Notes: a model not told the origin generated them from the letters alone. A DNA stretch of 64,000 nt from Williamsia deligens (GCF_024171765.1 NZ_JAMTCI010000003.1:124001-188000); one strand, 5' to 3'; numbered from the stretch's first letter, positions 9,346-20,198 are shown. A program made the numbers and translations.

Positions 9346-9351
9346 TATCAT
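9346..9351 (+). promoter_or_regulatory. -10 box for leaderless RDD gene transcript
   Basis: TATCAT lies 6 nt before the ATG at 9358, which predicts a leaderless mRNA. Confidence 0.5.
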
Positions 9352-9357
9352 CGAGGT

Positions 9358-9822
9358 ATGAGCAGACCTCTCGGTTCCTGGCTGTCCGGACCGCAGGCGG
9401 GCATGGATTCCGCCGCAGACACCGGCGCCTGGCGGGGCGAGAAGCTCGGGTTCCCCGAGTCCGGGCCGGGGTCGCTGGCGTCGTCCTGGCCGCGTGTGCT
9501 CGCGCTCTTCGTCGACTGGGTGATGTGTTACGGCGTCTCGCTGCTGTTCGTCGGGTTCCTGTCGCAGTCGCTGTCGACCGTCGTGCTCGGCATCTGGGCC
9601 GTCGTCGGACTGCTCACCGTCACGCTGTTCTCGTTCACCCCCGGCCAGTTCGTGGTCGGGATGCGGGTGGTCCGGGTTGACGGCGCGGGTCGCGTCGGCA
9701 TCGTCCGCGCGTTCTTCCGTCAGCTGCTGATCGTCTTCATCGTCCCGCCGCTGCTCAACGACCCGGACGGACGTGGTCTGCATGACCGTGCGACCGGTAC
9801 GGCGCTGGTGCGCACCCGCTGA
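9358..9822 (+). CDS. RDD family membrane protein
   Basis: The 154-aa protein carries an RDD domain with three hydrophobic segments. The first (residues ~43-62) contains the defining arginine and aspartate in WPRVLALFVDWVMCYG, the second spans ~66-90, and a third follows the amphipathic stretch near ~118-135. A short cytosolic N terminus rich in Gly and Ser precedes the membrane part. The gene occupies the position of Rv2219A in M. tuberculosis, between glnA and a DUF4191 gene. The start is fixed by a -10 box 6 nt upstream. RDD proteins are small transporters or accessory membrane proteins of mostly unknown role. No specific function can be assigned. Confidence 0.85.
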   Translation: MSRPLGSWLSGPQAGMDSAADTGAWRGEKLGFPESGPGSLASSWPRVLALFVDWVMCYGVSLLFVGFLSQSLSTVVLGIWAVVGLLTVTLFSFTPGQFVVGMRVVRVDGAGRVGIVRAFFRQLLIVFIVPPLLNDPDGRGLHDRATGTALVRTR

Positions 9823-9848
9823 CCCTTGCCGACAGGGAGGTGGCGGCC

Positions 9849-10592
9849 TCAGCCCTCGCGGCGACGGGCGGTGCGTGCGACGTTGCGCATCTTGGCGCCC
9901 GCGGGCATCGGTCCCTTGGGGACGCCGGGTCCGGCCTGACGACCGCCGAGGGCGGCCAGCCGACCTTCGAGGGCGTCGATCCGCTTGCCGTCGATGTTGT
10001 TCGGCAGCTTGTTCAGGTGTCGCTCGAGCCGCTTGAGGGGGACCTGGTCGTCGTCGTTGCCGACGACGACGTCGTAGATCGGGGTGTCGCCGACGACGCG
10101 CGAGATCTTCTTCTTCTCCTGCGCGAGCAGCTGGCGGACCCGTGTCGGTGAACCCTCACCGACGAGGATGACGCCCGGCTTGCCGATGACGCGGTGCACG
10201 GCGTCGAGGTGAGCTGTACCGGTCACGGCCTGCTTCACCCGCCAGCGACCCCGCATGTTGTCCAGTGCCCATCCCGCGGCGCCCGCCTGCCCCTCGGCTT
10301 TGCGGAAGACGCTGCTCTGCACGCGACGGCCGAAGATGATGAAGGCGATCAGCACACCCAGCACGATGCCCAGGGGCAGCAGGAACCACAGCAGTCCGAC
10401 GATCAGCCCGATGACGACGAACACGGCCGTGCTCAGCAGGAGCGAACCGATCATCAAGGGCAGCAGCAGCTTGTCGTCCTTGCGCTGCATCTGGAACGCC
10501 TGCCAGAGCTGCTTGCGGCGATCCCGCGACGCCTGCTTGCGAGCGGACTTGGCCGCCGCCTTCGCCTCTTTCGACGGATCTGCCTTCGCCAT
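9849..10592 (-). CDS. DUF4191 domain-containing membrane protein
   Basis: The 247-aa protein begins with a very basic, Ala/Lys-rich stretch (KADPSKEAKAAAKSARKQAS). It then has two adjacent transmembrane helices near residues 45-95 and a long soluble C-terminal domain with RGRWRVKQAVTGTAHLDAVHRVIGKPGVILVGEGSP. It is the counterpart of Rv2219 and sits, as there, between lipA and glnA. A TATCCT box 7 nt before the ATG predicts a leaderless transcript separate from the lip operon. No enzymatic motif is visible. The role is unknown, perhaps envelope-associated. Confidence 0.85.
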   Translation of the reverse strand: MAKADPSKEAKAAAKSARKQASRDRRKQLWQAFQMQRKDDKLLLPLMIGSLLLSTAVFVVIGLIVGLLWFLLPLGIVLGVLIAFIIFGRRVQSSVFRKAEGQAGAAGWALDNMRGRWRVKQAVTGTAHLDAVHRVIGKPGVILVGEGSPTRVRQLLAQEKKKISRVVGDTPIYDVVVGNDDDQVPLKRLERHLNKLPNNIDGKRIDALEGRLAALGGRQAGPGVPKGPMPAGAKMRNVARTARRREG

Positions 10593-10599
10593 GGTTACC

Positions 10600-10605
10600 A
10601 GGATA
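10600..10605 (-). promoter_or_regulatory. -10 box for leaderless DUF4191 transcript
   Basis: TATCCT on the minus strand lies 7 nt before the ATG at 10592. Confidence 0.5.
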
Positions 10606-10670
10606 GGTGACCTGTCGACTGCACCCGACCAGCCGTCGGCATGCGTACCCGGGGAAGGACCCGGCCCGGG

Positions 10671-11729
10671 TCAGCGCCCGAGACGCGCGAGCACGGAGGT
10701 GGCCTCCTGGGCCGCCCCGGACTCGTCGGCGAGATGCGTCATCGCGGCGGGGAGTTCCCGCCCGTGGCGGCGCATCGCCTGCGCGTAGAGCCGGCCGGCG
10801 CGGTACGACGACCGCACCAACGGCCCGGCCATGACACCGGCGAACCCGAGTTCCTCGGCCGCCTGCGAGTGCTCGACGAACTCCTCGGGCTTCACCCACC
10901 GGTCGACGGGGTGGTGGCGGGCCGAGGGGCGCAGGTACTGCGTGATCGTGATGATGTCGCACCCGGCGTCGTGCAGGTCGGCCAGCGCCTCGCGCACCTC
11001 GTCGGGGGTCTCGCCCATGCCGAGGATCAGGTTGGACTTGGTGACCAGACCGAAGTCGCGGGCGGCGGTGATCACGTCGAGCGAGCGGTCGTAGCGGAAC
11101 GCCGGGCGGATGCGCTTGAAGATGCGCGGCACCGTCTCGACGTTGTGCGCCAACACCTCCGGTCGTGACTCGAAGACCTCGGCGAGCTGGTCGGCGTGAC
11201 CGGAGAAGTCGGGGATGAGGTTCTCCACCCCGGTGCCGGGGTTCAGCGCGTGGATCTGTCGGACGGTCTCGGCGTAGAGCCAGGCGCCACCGTCGGGCAG
11301 GTCGTCGCGGGCGACGCCGGTGATGGTGGAGTAGCGCAGGCCCATGGCCTGGACGCTCTCGGCGACACGGCGCGGCTCGTCACGGTCCAGCTCGTCGGGC
11401 TTGCCGGTGTCGATCTGGCAGAAGTCGCAGCGACGGGTGCACTGCTCACCACCGATGAGGAAGGTGGCCTCGCGGTCCTCCCAGCACTCGTAGATGTTGG
11501 GGCACCCGGCCTCCTCGCACACCGTGTGCAGGCCCTCGCGCTTCACCAGCTTCTTCAGCTCGGTGAACTCCGGGCCCATCTTCGCCCGGGTGCGGATCCA
11601 CTCCGGTTTGCGTTCGATGGGGGTCTCGGCGTTGCGGACCTCCAGGCGCAGCAGTTTCCGCCCGCCGGGGGCGGCGCTCTCTGTGCTGCGTGGATCGGTG
11701 GTCGCGGTGTCCTCGGAGTGCACGGTCAC
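10671..11729 (-). CDS. lipA: lipoyl synthase
   Basis: The 352-aa radical-SAM enzyme inserts two sulfur atoms into protein-bound octanoyl groups. The auxiliary 4Fe-4S cluster cysteines are in [13 protein letters not shown] and the SAM-cluster motif is CTRRCDFC. A conserved C-terminal RSSYRAG supplies the serine ligand of the auxiliary cluster. I start it at the GTG at 11729 because that codon forms a GTGA overlap with the lipB stop; a second GTG lies two codons later. The extra ~20 N-terminal residues compared with mycobacterial LipA look flexible. It is the last gene of the E2-SDR39U1-lipB-lipA group, so lipoate is made next to the enzyme that uses it. Confidence 0.96.
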   Translation of the reverse strand: MTVHSEDTATTDPRSTESAAPGGRKLLRLEVRNAETPIERKPEWIRTRAKMGPEFTELKKLVKREGLHTVCEEAGCPNIYECWEDREATFLIGGEQCTRRCDFCQIDTGKPDELDRDEPRRVAESVQAMGLRYSTITGVARDDLPDGGAWLYAETVRQIHALNPGTGVENLIPDFSGHADQLAEVFESRPEVLAHNVETVPRIFKRIRPAFRYDRSLDVITAARDFGLVTKSNLILGMGETPDEVREALADLHDAGCDIITITQYLRPSARHHPVDRWVKPEEFVEHSQAAEELGFAGVMAGPLVRSSYRAGRLYAQAMRRHGRELPAAMTHLADESGAAQEATSVLARLGR

Positions 11730-12436
11730 TGTGACGATGCTACGCGCGGCCGGGCTTCCGGCCCGGTCTGCGGTCGCGGACCGTCGAGCGCCACGGCCAG
11801 GGCGTCCGCGACGCGATCGCGGACCTCGTCGACGGTGACGCGTCGACCGGTCTCGGCGCTCAGCGAGGTCACGCCGGCGTCGGGGATCCCACACGGGACG
11901 ATCGACGAGTAGGCGCCGAGATCGGAGTCGCAGTTCAGGGCGAAGCCGTGCAGCGCGACCCCGCGTGCGACGCGGATGCCGATGGCCGCGATCTTGCGGT
12001 CCGGGCGTCCGGTGGCCGGGTCGGCGGCGACCCAGGCGCCACTGCGGCCCTCCACCCGGCCCGCCTCGACACCCAGGTCGGCGCAGACCGCGATCATCGC
12101 GGACTCGACACGCCGCACGTAGTCGACGACGTCCAGCGGCTCGGCGAGCGCGACGATCGGGTAGCCCACCAGCTGCCCCGGACCGTGCCAGGTGATCTTG
12201 CCGCCCCGGTCGACCTCGACGACGGGGGTGCCGTCCGTCGGGCGGTCGCCGGGCTCGGTCCGCTTGCCGGCCGTGTACACCGGCGGGTGTTCCAGCAGCA
12301 GCAGCACGTCGTGGTCCAGGGTGCCGTCGGCGCGGGCCGCGGCCAGCAGGTGTTGCTCGTCGAACGCCTCGGTGTAGTCGACGGTGCCCAGCGCGCGGAC
12401 CTCCATCGGCGACCCGCTGCGGCGTGCCCCGGTCAC
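11726..12436 (-). CDS. lipB: lipoyl(octanoyl) transferase
   Basis: The 236-aa protein moves octanoate from acyl carrier protein to lipoyl domains, the first step of lipoate synthesis. It shows the ligase-like motifs [35 protein letters not shown] and [21 protein letters not shown]. The acyl-thioester cysteine is in [14 protein letters not shown], with the lysine partner in RKIAAIG. Both flanking junctions are GTGA overlaps (with the SDR gene and with lipA), showing strict coupling. An internal ATG (MEVRALG) would remove ten residues and cannot be excluded. A short Ala-rich tail follows the catalytic core. Confidence 0.95.
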   Translation of the reverse strand: MTGARRSGSPMEVRALGTVDYTEAFDEQHLLAAARADGTLDHDVLLLLEHPPVYTAGKRTEPGDRPTDGTPVVEVDRGGKITWHGPGQLVGYPIVALAEPLDVVDYVRRVESAMIAVCADLGVEAGRVEGRSGAWVAADPATGRPDRKIAAIGIRVARGVALHGFALNCDSDLGAYSSIVPCGIPDAGVTSLSAETGRRVTVDEVRDRVADALAVALDGPRPQTGPEARPRVASSQ

Positions 12437-13320
12437 GAGTCCGATCCGTTCGCCCAGCGCAGCCCCTCGTCGACGGTGCTGTGGGTGAAGGTGAAACCGG
12501 ACTCGGTCAGGACCGTCGGCACGGCACGCTGACCACCGAGCAGCATCTCGAGCGCCAGTTCACCACCGGCGACCCGGAGGACGGTTCGCGGTGCCCGGAA
12601 GAAAGCCGGGCGATGCACCGCGCGCCCGAACGCGGCCGTGAACTCCGCGTTGGTGACCGGTTGCGGGGCGGTGATGTTCACGGGGCCCGCGATGTCGCCC
12701 TCGAGCACGTGGCGGACAGCGCGCACGTGGTCGGTCAGGGTGATCCAGGGGAACCACTGCTCGCCGCTCCCGAGCCGCGCGCCGAGGCCCGCCTTGAAGA
12801 GCGGACGCAACGGGCCGAGCAGTCCGCCGGAACGCGAGAACACCGGAGCCGTGCGCAGGTGGGCGACCCGCGCCGTCGTCGCGAGGGCGGCCGTGCGTTC
12901 CCAGTCGGCCGACAGGTCCGCGAGGAATCCGCTGCCGCGTGGGCTCTGCTCGGTCCGCTCGTCGTCGCCGGTGAAGCCGTAGAACCCCGTCGCGCTCGCG
13001 CTGATGAACGTCGGCACCCCGTGCTCGACGATCGCGTCGGCGAGGACCTGCGTCGGGATGATGCGACTGTCGCGCAACTCCTGCTTGAACTGTCCCGACC
13101 ACGGACGACTCGCGATGCCGACGCCGCAGAGGTTGACCACGGCGTCGACACCGGTCAGGGCGTCGTCGGTGAGGCCGAACGTCTCCGGTGCCCATCCGAT
13201 CTCGTCGGCGGAGCGGGGTTCGCGACGGACCAGGCGGGACACGTCGTGCCCGCCTGACCGCAGCGATTCCACCAGTGCCGTGCCGATGAGACCGGAAGAC
13301 CCGGCGACCACCACGCGCAC
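12433..13320 (-). CDS. TIGR01777-type NAD-dependent epimerase/dehydratase (SDR39U1-like)
   Basis: The 295-aa protein has an N-terminal Rossmann motif [17 protein letters not shown]. It also has the family hallmarks [28 protein letters not shown] (with the active-site Tyr) and a C-terminal [21 protein letters not shown] block of the DUF1731 type. It belongs to the atypical short-chain dehydrogenases whose substrate is not known. The gene lies 5 bp after the E2 gene and overlaps lipB, the same position as Rv2216 in M. tuberculosis. It is therefore probably cotranscribed with the lipoate/2-oxoacid dehydrogenase genes, although no biochemical link is established. Confidence 0.88.
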   Translation of the reverse strand: MRVVVAGSSGLIGTALVESLRSGGHDVSRLVRREPRSADEIGWAPETFGLTDDALTGVDAVVNLCGVGIASRPWSGQFKQELRDSRIIPTQVLADAIVEHGVPTFISASATGFYGFTGDDERTEQSPRGSGFLADLSADWERTAALATTARVAHLRTAPVFSRSGGLLGPLRPLFKAGLGARLGSGEQWFPWITLTDHVRAVRHVLEGDIAGPVNITAPQPVTNAEFTAAFGRAVHRPAFFRAPRTVLRVAGGELALEMLLGGQRAVPTVLTESGFTFTHSTVDEGLRWANGSDS

Positions 13321-13325
13321 GGCGG

Positions 13326-15296
13326 CTAGAGGCCCAGCTCGGCCCCGAACGCCGCTTCCTCGAGCCGGTGCTTGACCGTGGTCAGGAACCGGCCGGCGTC
13401 CGCGCCGTCGACGAGTCGGTGGTCGTAGGTGAGGGGCAGGAACGACATCGACCGCACGGCGATCGACTCCGAACCGTCCTCGGCCGTGATCACCGTGGGC
13501 CGCTTGACGATCGCACCGGTGCCCAGCATCGCCGCCTGCGGCGGGACCAGGATCGGGGTGTCGAACAGCGCGCCCTGGCTGCCGATGTTGGTGATGGTGA
13601 ACGTGCCACCGGCCAACTCGTCGGGCTTGAGCTTGTTCTCCCGTGCCCGCGATGCGATGTCGGCGATGGCCCGGGCGAGCCCGGCGATCGACAGGTCGTC
13701 GGCGTTGTGGATGACCGGCGACAGCAGGCCCTGCTCGGTGTCGACGGCGATGCCGAGGTTCACCGACCCGTGGTAGGTGATCTCCTTGGCGTCCTCGTCG
13801 ATGCTGGCGTTCACGTTCGGGTGCGCCTTGAGCGCCTCCACCGTGGCCTTGGCGATGATCGGCAGGTAGGTCAGGTTCACGCCCTCGGCGGACTTGAACG
13901 ACGCCTTCGCCGCGGTCCGCAGTGCGACGACACGGGTCAGGTCGACCTCGAAGACCTGCGTGAGCTGTGCGCTGGTCTGCAGCGACTCGCGGGTCTTCTT
14001 CGCCGTGATGAGGCGGATGCGGTTGACCTTCTGCGTCGTCCCGCGCAGCTCGGCCAGCTCCGGACGGACACCCTTGGGTGCCGAGGGCTTGCTGGGCGTG
14101 GACGGCGCGGGTGCCGACGACTCGCTCGCTGCCGGCGCGGGCTGCTCGGCGGGCTTCTTCGCCTCCTCGGCGGCGGCGAGGACGTCCTGCTTGCGGATGC
14201 GACCGCCGACGCCGGTGCCCGTCACCGACTCGAGGTCCACGTTGTTCTCCTGGGCCAGCTTGCGGACCAGGGGGGTGACATACGGGGTGGACGACAGCGT
14301 GTCGGGCTGCGACTTCGACGAGTCACCGCCGGACGAGGACTCCTTCGCCGGGGCGGACTCCTGCTTCGGTGCGGACTTCTTCTCGGGTGCCGACTCCTGC
14401 TTCGGGGCGTCGGGCTCGGGCTGCGGCGAGGTGTCCGACTCGGACGCCACCGATTCCTTGCCCGCGTCGGAGCTGCCGGAGTCGGTGTCGGCGTCGGCCG
14501 AATCGGCCCCGGCGTCGTCGGAGCTCGGCGTCGCGTCGTCGTCGGAACCCTCATCCGAGTCACTCCCGGACGAGTCGCCGCCCGAAGAGTCACCGCCCGA
14601 CGAGGGGCTCCCGGATCCGATGACGGCGAGCTTGCCGCCGACCTCGACGACGTCGTCCTCCTCGGCGACGATCTCGAGCAGGGTGCCCGCGACCGGCGAG
14701 GGGATCTCGGTGTCGACCTTGTCGGTGGAGACCTCGAGCAGCGGCTCGTCGACGGCGACCTCGTCGCCGACGGACTTGAGCCAGTTGGTCACGGTGCCCT
14801 CGGTGACCGACTCGCCCAGCTCGGGCATCGTGACGTCGGTGTTGTCGCCGCCACCGGAGTCGGTGCCTGCGGTCGGCTTCTTCGCGGGCTGATCGGACTC
14901 GTCGGACGGCTCGGGCTCATCGGCGGGGGAGTCCCCGGACTCGTCCTCGGGGGCGGTTCCGCCGGCCTCGTCGTCGGAGTCGTCGGCGGCGTCCGAGTCG
15001 TCGGTGTCGGACTCGGCGTCATCGCTGCCGGAGTCGTCGCCGCCGGAGGGTGCCTCACCCTCCTCGCCGATCTCGGCGAGGTCGCCACCGACCTCGACGA
15101 CGTCGTCCTCCTGGGCGATGATCTTCGTCAGCACGCCCGATGCCGGTGCGGGGATCTCGGTGTCGACCTTGTCGGTCGACACCTCGAGCAGCGGCTCGTC
15201 CTCGGTGACCGTGTCCCCCTCCTGCTTCAACCAGCGGGTGACAGTTCCCTCGGTGACGCTCTCGCCGAGGGCGGGCATCTGGACGGAGAAGGCCAT
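13326..15296 (-). CDS. sucB: 2-oxoacid dehydrogenase E2 (dihydrolipoamide acyltransferase)
   Basis: The 656-aa E2 subunit passes acyl groups from an E1 to CoA in a pyruvate or 2-oxoglutarate dehydrogenase complex. It has two lipoyl domains (about 1-80 and 155-230), each with the lipoyl-lysine motif [10 protein letters not shown] peripheral-subunit-binding domain ([18 protein letters not shown]) follows near 340-375, then a catalytic domain ending in [14 protein letters not shown] with the active His and Asp. The linkers are extremely acidic and Ser-rich rather than Ala/Pro-rich. The homologous M. tuberculosis protein (Rv2215, DlaT) serves pyruvate dehydrogenase and peroxide defence, so dlaT would be an equally good name. 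A GAGGAG ribosome site precedes the ATG, and a TAGGGT box lies about 115 bp upstream. Confidence 0.93.
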   Translation of the reverse strand: MAFSVQMPALGESVTEGTVTRWLKQEGDTVTEDEPLLEVSTDKVDTEIPAPASGVLTKIIAQEDDVVEVGGDLAEIGEEGEAPSGGDDSGSDDAESDTDDSDAADDSDDEAGGTAPEDESGDSPADEPEPSDESDQPAKKPTAGTDSGGGDNTDVTMPELGESVTEGTVTNWLKSVGDEVAVDEPLLEVSTDKVDTEIPSPVAGTLLEIVAEEDDVVEVGGKLAVIGSGSPSSGGDSSGGDSSGSDSDEGSDDDATPSSDDAGADSADADTDSGSSDAGKESVASESDTSPQPEPDAPKQESAPEKKSAPKQESAPAKESSSGGDSSKSQPDTLSSTPYVTPLVRKLAQENNVDLESVTGTGVGGRIRKQDVLAAAEEAKKPAEQPAPAASESSAPAPSTPSKPSAPKGVRPELAELRGTTQKVNRIRLITAKKTRESLQTSAQLTQVFEVDLTRVVALRTAAKASFKSAEGVNLTYLPIIAKATVEALKAHPNVNASIDEDAKEITYHGSVNLGIAVDTEQGLLSPVIHNADDLSIAGLARAIADIASRARENKLKPDELAGGTFTITNIGSQGALFDTPILVPPQAAMLGTGAIVKRPTVITAEDGSESIAVRSMSFLPLTYDHRLVDGADAGRFLTTVKHRLEEAAFGAELGL

Positions 15297-15468
15297 GTGT
15301 GTCGACTCCTCGACTCGAGATCCGGTGTGCGATCGTCGTTCTCGGCCACCACGGGTGAGGCGGCACGTGCGTTCGGTGTGGGCGTGACATGGTGCGGCCG
15401 CGCCCTCGTCGAAACCCTACCCGTACGGGACACGCCGCCGACGGCGATGTCGCGGGAGTGTCCCGGGG

Positions 15469-16977
15469 TCAGCCCAGCGCGGCGATGTCCTCGATGACGG
15501 CGATCATCGTGCGGACCGGGACGCCGGTCCCGCCCTTGGGGGTGTGCCCCCACGGCCCGCCGGTGTTGAACGCCGGTCCGGCGACGTCGATGTGGGCCCA
15601 CTCGATGCCCTCGCCGACGAACTCGCGCAGGAAGATCCCCGCCGCGAGCATCCCGCCCCACCGGTGGTTGGTGACGTTGGCGAGATCCGCGACGCGCGAC
15701 TTGAGGTCGGCGCGCAGTTCCTCGGGGAAGGGCATCGCCCATCCGTTCTCGCCCACCCGACGGGAGATCGCGGCGACGCGGTCGCGGAACCCGTCGGTGC
15801 CCATCACCCCGGGGGTGCGGGTGCCGAGCGCGACCATCTGCGCGCCGGTCAGCGTCGCGGTGTCGATCAGGTAGTCGGGGGAGTCCTCCGCGGCCCGGAC
15901 CATGGCGTCGGCGAGGACCAGGCGTCCCTCGGCGTCGGTGTTGATGACCTCGACCGTGGTCCCGCCGTACTGGGTGAGCACGTCCCCGGGCCGCTGCGCC
16001 GTCGACGACGGCATGTTCTCGGCCATCGGGACGGTGGCGATCACGTCGACACCGACACCGAGGCGGGCTGCGAGCACCACGGTCGCGACCACGGCCGCCG
16101 CGCCACCCATGTCCGACGTCATGTTCTCCATCCCGGCCGCGGGCTTGATGGAGATGCCGCCGGTGTCGAACGTGATGCCCTTCCCCACCAGCGCGACCGT
16201 CTTCGCGTCGGCCGCGCCGCTGCGGTGGATCAGCCGCACCAGGCGGGGAAGTCGCGAGGACCCCTTGCCCACGCCGACGATCCCGCCGTACCCGCCAGCG
16301 ACGAGCGCCTCGTCGTCGAGGATCTCCACCTCGAGGCCGGCGTCGCGCCCCAGGGCCGCGGCGCGATCGGCGAACTCCTCGGGGAAGAGGTGGCTCGGCG
16401 GGGTGTTCACGAAGTCGCGCGCGGTCGCGACGGCCTGTGCGACGTGGCGCGCGTGGGTCAGGGTGGCGTCGGGGTCGATCGCGCCGTCGGCGACGACCAG
16501 CTCCACCGACCCGAGCGGCTCGCTCGTCGACCGCGTCTTGTCCGACCGGAACTCCTCGAACCGGTAGGCGCCGAGGAAGAAGCCCTCGGCGGCGGCCGCG
16601 AGATCCAGCGTCGACAGCGTGGTCACCGCGCGTCCGACGCCCTCCAGCGTCCGGGCCGCGGTGCCGGCGGCCTGACGGATCACGTCGCCGGCGGGATCGG
16701 TGGCCGGGCCCCCGAGTCCGACGGTGACGACGCTGGTGGCGGCGACGCCCGCGGGGGCGGGGATCCGGTGGACCTGGTTGACGGACCCCGTCGCACCGAC
16801 GGCCGCGGCCGCCGTGCCGATCGCCGTCGCGACATCCTGCGACAGTCCCGTCCCGGCGACGGTGGGATCGCCGTCACCGCCCGCCGCGGCGTGGAGGCCG
16901 ACGACGAGGACATCGGTCTCGGTCACCGTGTCGACGACGGCGAGGTCGGGGCCGAGTCGGCGGGAAGATGTCGTCAC
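15469..16977 (-). CDS. pepA: leucyl aminopeptidase, M17 family
   Basis: The 502-aa cytosolic metallopeptidase removes N-terminal residues from peptides. The C-terminal catalytic domain has [16 protein letters not shown] with the metal-binding Lys and Asp. It also has DMGGAAAV and the signature [12 protein letters not shown], which supplies two-zinc ligands and the bicarbonate-site arginine. The N-terminal macro-like domain (1-170) is poorly conserved, as usual. The GTG start is preceded by AAAGG, and a TAGGCT box lies about 40 bp upstream. It is on the same strand as the E2 gene, with a 172-bp gap in which nothing else is apparent. It matches Rv2213 in order and length. Confidence 0.95.
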   Translation of the reverse strand: MTTSSRRLGPDLAVVDTVTETDVLVVGLHAAAGGDGDPTVAGTGLSQDVATAIGTAAAAVGATGSVNQVHRIPAPAGVAATSVVTVGLGGPATDPAGDVIRQAAGTAARTLEGVGRAVTTLSTLDLAAAAEGFFLGAYRFEEFRSDKTRSTSEPLGSVELVVADGAIDPDATLTHARHVAQAVATARDFVNTPPSHLFPEEFADRAAALGRDAGLEVEILDDEALVAGGYGGIVGVGKGSSRLPRLVRLIHRSGAADAKTVALVGKGITFDTGGISIKPAAGMENMTSDMGGAAAVVATVVLAARLGVGVDVIATVPMAENMPSSTAQRPGDVLTQYGGTTVEVINTDAEGRLVLADAMVRAAEDSPDYLIDTATLTGAQMVALGTRTPGVMGTDGFRDRVAAISRRVGENGWAMPFPEELRADLKSRVADLANVTNHRWGGMLAAGIFLREFVGEGIEWAHIDVAGPAFNTGGPWGHTPKGGTGVPVRTMIAVIEDIAALG

Positions 16978-17076
16978 GGTGCACCTTTCGATCAGAGGTC
17001 GGTTGCGATCGCCCAGCCTACGGGCGCGCCGGCACCGGTGGTGTCGCGCCGCGAGGCATCACCGCGGGTCACCCGA

Positions 17077-17082
17077 TAGGTT
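17077..17082 (+). promoter_or_regulatory. -10 box for leaderless gcvT transcript
   Basis: TAGGTT lies 7 nt before the ATG at 17090. Confidence 0.4.
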
Positions 17083-17089
17083 GACGGGC

Positions 17090-18202
17090 ATGGCCGATGC
17101 ACCGATCCCGGGTCCGATCACCGACGTCCACACCGCTCTCGGTGCGACGTTCGCCGAGTTCGGCGGGTGGTCGATGCCGGTGTCGTACTCGGGCACCGTC
17201 GCCGAGCACACCGCCGTCCGCGAGTCGGTGGGCCTGTTCGACGTCAGCCACCTGGGCAAGGCGTCGGTCACCGGGCCGGGCGCCGCGGCGTTCGTGAACC
17301 GGTGTCTCACCAACGATCTCGACCGGATCGAGGCGGGGCGCGCGCAGTACACGCTGTGCACCGACGCCTCCGGCGGGGTCATCGACGACCTGATCGCGTA
17401 CCGCGTCTCCGACGACGACATCTTCCTGGTGCCCAACGCCGCCAACACCGCCGCGGTCGTCGCGGCCCTCGCGGCGGCGGCGCCCGAGGGCATCGAGGTG
17501 GTCGACCGCCACCGCGAGTACGGCGTCCTCGCCGTCCAGGGCCCGCGGTCGGCGGAGGTCCTCACCCAGGTCGGGCTCCCGACCGAGATGGGGTACATGT
17601 CCTTCGCCGACGCCGACGTCGACATGGGCGGCGCCACACGGCGCGTCCGCGTCTGCCGCACCGGTTACACCGGGGAGCACGGCTACGAGCTCCTGCCCGC
17701 ATGGGACGACACCGCCGCCGTCTTCGAGGCGGTGCTCGCGGCGGTCACCGAGGCCGGTGGCCTGCCCGCCGGACTCGGCGCCCGCGACACGTTGCGGACC
17801 GAGATGGGGTATCCGCTGCACGGACACGAGTTGTCGCTCGACATCAGTCCGGTCCAGGCCCGCTGCGGGTGGGCGGTCGGCTGGAAGAAGCCGGAGTTCT
17901 TCGGCCGCGACGCGTTGCTCGCCGAGAAGGAGGCGGGTCCGCGCCGCCGGCTGTGGGGGTTGACCGCGACCGGGCGCGGTGTCCCGCGCGCCGACTGCCG
18001 CGTCACGACGGCCGCGGGCGAGGACATCGGTGTCTGCACGTCGGGCACGTTCTCGCCCACCCTGAAGCAGGGCATCGCGCTGGCGTTGATCGACAGCGCT
18101 GCCGGCATCGCCGACGGGGACACCGTCGTCGTCGACGTGCGGGGGCGCGGCCTCGAATGCGAGGTCGTGGCACCACCGTTCGTGGCGTTGCGCACCAGCT
18201 GA
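17090..18202 (+). CDS. gcvT: glycine cleavage system T protein (aminomethyltransferase)
   Basis: The 370-aa protein transfers the methylene group from the aminomethyl-lipoyl H protein to tetrahydrofolate, releasing ammonia. The folate-binding region includes [19 protein letters not shown] and [17 protein letters not shown]. The family signatures [12 protein letters not shown] and [21 protein letters not shown] follow, and the OB-like C-terminal domain contains [20 protein letters not shown]. The start is set by the -10 box and the lack of a ribosome site. The other glycine-cleavage genes are not in the window, which is also true of the mycobacterial arrangement. No glycine riboswitch was seen in the 112-bp upstream gap. 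Confidence 0.95.
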   Translation: MADAPIPGPITDVHTALGATFAEFGGWSMPVSYSGTVAEHTAVRESVGLFDVSHLGKASVTGPGAAAFVNRCLTNDLDRIEAGRAQYTLCTDASGGVIDDLIAYRVSDDDIFLVPNAANTAAVVAALAAAAPEGIEVVDRHREYGVLAVQGPRSAEVLTQVGLPTEMGYMSFADADVDMGGATRRVRVCRTGYTGEHGYELLPAWDDTAAVFEAVLAAVTEAGGLPAGLGARDTLRTEMGYPLHGHELSLDISPVQARCGWAVGWKKPEFFGRDALLAEKEAGPRRRLWGLTATGRGVPRADCRVTTAAGEDIGVCTSGTFSPTLKQGIALALIDSAAGIADGDTVVVDVRGRGLECEVVAPPFVALRTS

Positions 18203-18275
18203 CCCCGACTCCGACGACGACCGTGCCCTGCGCCGCGTGCCGCGTGGGGTCGGTCGAGCCCTGAGCGCCGGGGTC

Positions 18276-18281
18276 TACGAT
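18276..18281 (+). promoter_or_regulatory. -10 box for leaderless ilvE transcript
   Basis: TACGAT lies 6 nt before the ATG at 18288. Confidence 0.5.
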
Positions 18282-18287
18282 CGCCCC

Positions 18288-19391
18288 ATGACCATGCAGT
18301 TCGCCCGGACCGAGAACACAGATCCGGTCTCGGAGTCACGGCGGTCGGAGATCCTGCAGGCGCCCGGATTCGGCAACCACTTCACCGACCACATGGTGCT
18401 CGTCGATTACGACCGGGACCGCGGGTGGCATTCGCCGCGCGTGCAGCCCTACGGTCCCATCGCGCTGGACCCGTCGGCGATGGTGCTGCACTACGCGCAG
18501 GAGATCTTCGAGGGCCTCAAGGCCTATCGCCAGCCGAACGGCACGATCGCGTCGTTCCGGCCCGACGCCAACGCGCGCCGGTTGAACTCCTCCGCCCGGC
18601 GCCTGGCCATGCCGGAGCTGCCCGAGGAGGACTTCCTCGGCTCCCTGCGCGCCCTGCTCGAGGTCGACCACGAGTGGGTCCCCGCCGCCGGCGGTGAGGA
18701 CTCCCTCTACCTGCGACCGTTCATGTTCGCGACGGACCCGGCGCTGGGCGTCCGTCCGTCGAACACCTACCTCTACGTCGTCATCGCCTCGCCTGCCGGT
18801 GCGTACTTCCCGGGTGGCGTGAAGCCGGTCAGCGTGTGGCTCTCCTCGGAGTACGTGCGCGCCGCACCCGGCGGCATCGGGGACGCGAAGACCGGCGGCA
18901 ACTACGCAGCGTCGCTCCTCGCGCAGGCGCAGGCCGCCGAACACGGATGCGAGCAGGTGGTCTGGCTCGACGCGATCGAGCGCCGGTTCATCGAGGAGAT
19001 GGGTGGGATGAACCTCTTCTTCGTGTTCGGGTCCGGCGCCGACGCGCGTTTGGTGACCCCCGAGCTGACCGGGTCGCTGCTCCCCGGTGTCACCCGTGAC
19101 TCGCTGCTCGCGTTGTCGGTCGACGCCGGCATCGCCGTGGAGGAGCGCAAGGTGTCCGTCGAGGAGCTGCGCAAGGGCGTCGCCTCCGGTGACATCACCG
19201 AGGTGTTCGCGTGCGGTACAGCGGCCGTGATCACCCCGGTCGGACGGGTCGTCGGCGACTCCGACGACTACACGATCGGCAGCGGCGAACCGGGGCAGGT
19301 CACGACGGCCCTCCGCGACACCCTCACCGGCATCCAACGCGGCACCTTCGCCGACACCCACGGCTGGATGACGCCGCTGTACGGCGCCTGA
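18288..19391 (+). CDS. ilvE: branched-chain amino acid aminotransferase
   Basis: The 367-aa class IV PLP enzyme carries out the last step of Leu, Ile and Val synthesis. Key features are [30 protein letters not shown] and the PLP lysine in [16 protein letters not shown]. The class IV signature runs through [17 protein letters not shown], and [16 protein letters not shown] lies near the C terminus. The start is the ATG at 18288 (a second ATG follows two codons later). It is convergent with cobS, with only 28 bp between stops. It matches Rv2210c. Confidence 0.96.
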   Translation: MTMQFARTENTDPVSESRRSEILQAPGFGNHFTDHMVLVDYDRDRGWHSPRVQPYGPIALDPSAMVLHYAQEIFEGLKAYRQPNGTIASFRPDANARRLNSSARRLAMPELPEEDFLGSLRALLEVDHEWVPAAGGEDSLYLRPFMFATDPALGVRPSNTYLYVVIASPAGAYFPGGVKPVSVWLSSEYVRAAPGGIGDAKTGGNYAASLLAQAQAAEHGCEQVVWLDAIERRFIEEMGGMNLFFVFGSGADARLVTPELTGSLLPGVTRDSLLALSVDAGIAVEERKVSVEELRKGVASGDITEVFACGTAAVITPVGRVVGDSDDYTIGSGEPGQVTTALRDTLTGIQRGTFADTHGWMTPLYGA

Positions 19392-19419
19392 GACCACCCC
19401 GTCCGGTGCCGCGCTCGGC

Positions 19420-20196
19420 TCAGAGCGCGAAGCCGACCAGGGCCGCCGTCGTCGTGAGTTCGACCGCCGAGCCCAGGACGTCGCCGCTGACACCGCCGAG
19501 ACGTCGCGCGCAGTGACGGGTCCACAGGAGCACCCCGGCCAGGACGACAGCCGACACGACCGGACCGCGCCACCACTGCCCGGTGTCGGCGAGAACAGAT
19601 CCGACGAGGGCGATCGCGGCCCACGTGGGTGCCGAGAACCGTTGCGTCGCACCGACGAGGGCGCCGAAGCCGCCGTCCGACGCCGGTAGCGACCGGTGGC
19701 AGGCGAGGACCACCCCGACCCGGCCCAGTGCGACCGCGACGACGATCGCCCCCCACCGGTGATCCGACGCGAGAGCGCCGACGACCGTCGCCTGCACCAG
19801 CAGCACGATCGCGAGACACGCGGCCCCGAACGGGCCCACGGGACCGGAGCGCATCACCGCACGGGCGTCCTCGGGAGGCCGCATGCTGCCCAGACCGTCG
19901 GTGGTGTCGGCGAGGCCGTCGAGGTGCATCCCTCGTGTCACCAGCGCCAGCAGGGCCACGCACAGGGCCCCGATCGCGACGGCGGGCAGAGCACTCGCCG
20001 CCAGCGCGGCGGACAGTGCTGCGACAGCTGCACCGAGGACCAGGCCGACGACGGGCGCCGCGGCGATCGCCGCCCGACCCGCAGACCGGTCGACGGTGAA
20101 CCGGGGCTGGGGGAGCGGGATGACGGTGAGCCACGAGAACGCCAGCCACACACCGCGTCCGGGGGTGGACCGGGGCGACCGCTCGTCGGCGGCCAC
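19420..20196 (-). CDS. cobS: adenosylcobinamide-GDP ribazoletransferase (cobalamin synthase)
   Basis: The 258-aa integral membrane protein joins adenosylcobinamide-GDP to alpha-ribazole to form cobalamin. It has 5-7 hydrophobic segments and the signature GMHLDGLADTTDGLGS near residues 85-100, followed by MRSGPVGPFGAACLAIVLL. The reading frame is open far upstream. I start it at the GTG at 20196, two bases after the cobU-cobT stop, because this gives a normal-length protein beginning just before WLAFSWLTVIPLPQPRF. It is in one operon with the enzymes that make its two substrates. Confidence 0.92.
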   Translation of the reverse strand: MAADERSPRSTPGRGVWLAFSWLTVIPLPQPRFTVDRSAGRAAIAAAPVVGLVLGAAVAALSAALAASALPAVAIGALCVALLALVTRGMHLDGLADTTDGLGSMRPPEDARAVMRSGPVGPFGAACLAIVLLVQATVVGALASDHRWGAIVVAVALGRVGVVLACHRSLPASDGGFGALVGATQRFSAPTWAAIALVGSVLADTGQWWRGPVVSAVVLAGVLLWTRHCARRLGGVSGDVLGSAVELTTTAALVGFAL

Positions 20197-20198
20197 GC

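Noticed and set aside
13368-15497. 709-codon open frame opposite the E2 gene
   Set aside because: It is the complement of the lipoyl and linker repeats. The Gly/Leu/Arg-rich low-complexity translation mirrors the E2 sequence.
16978-17089. Glycine riboswitch before gcvT
   Set aside because: Only 112 bp, shared with the pepA promoter, and none of the conserved glycine-aptamer blocks were seen. A leaderless -10 box explains the start.
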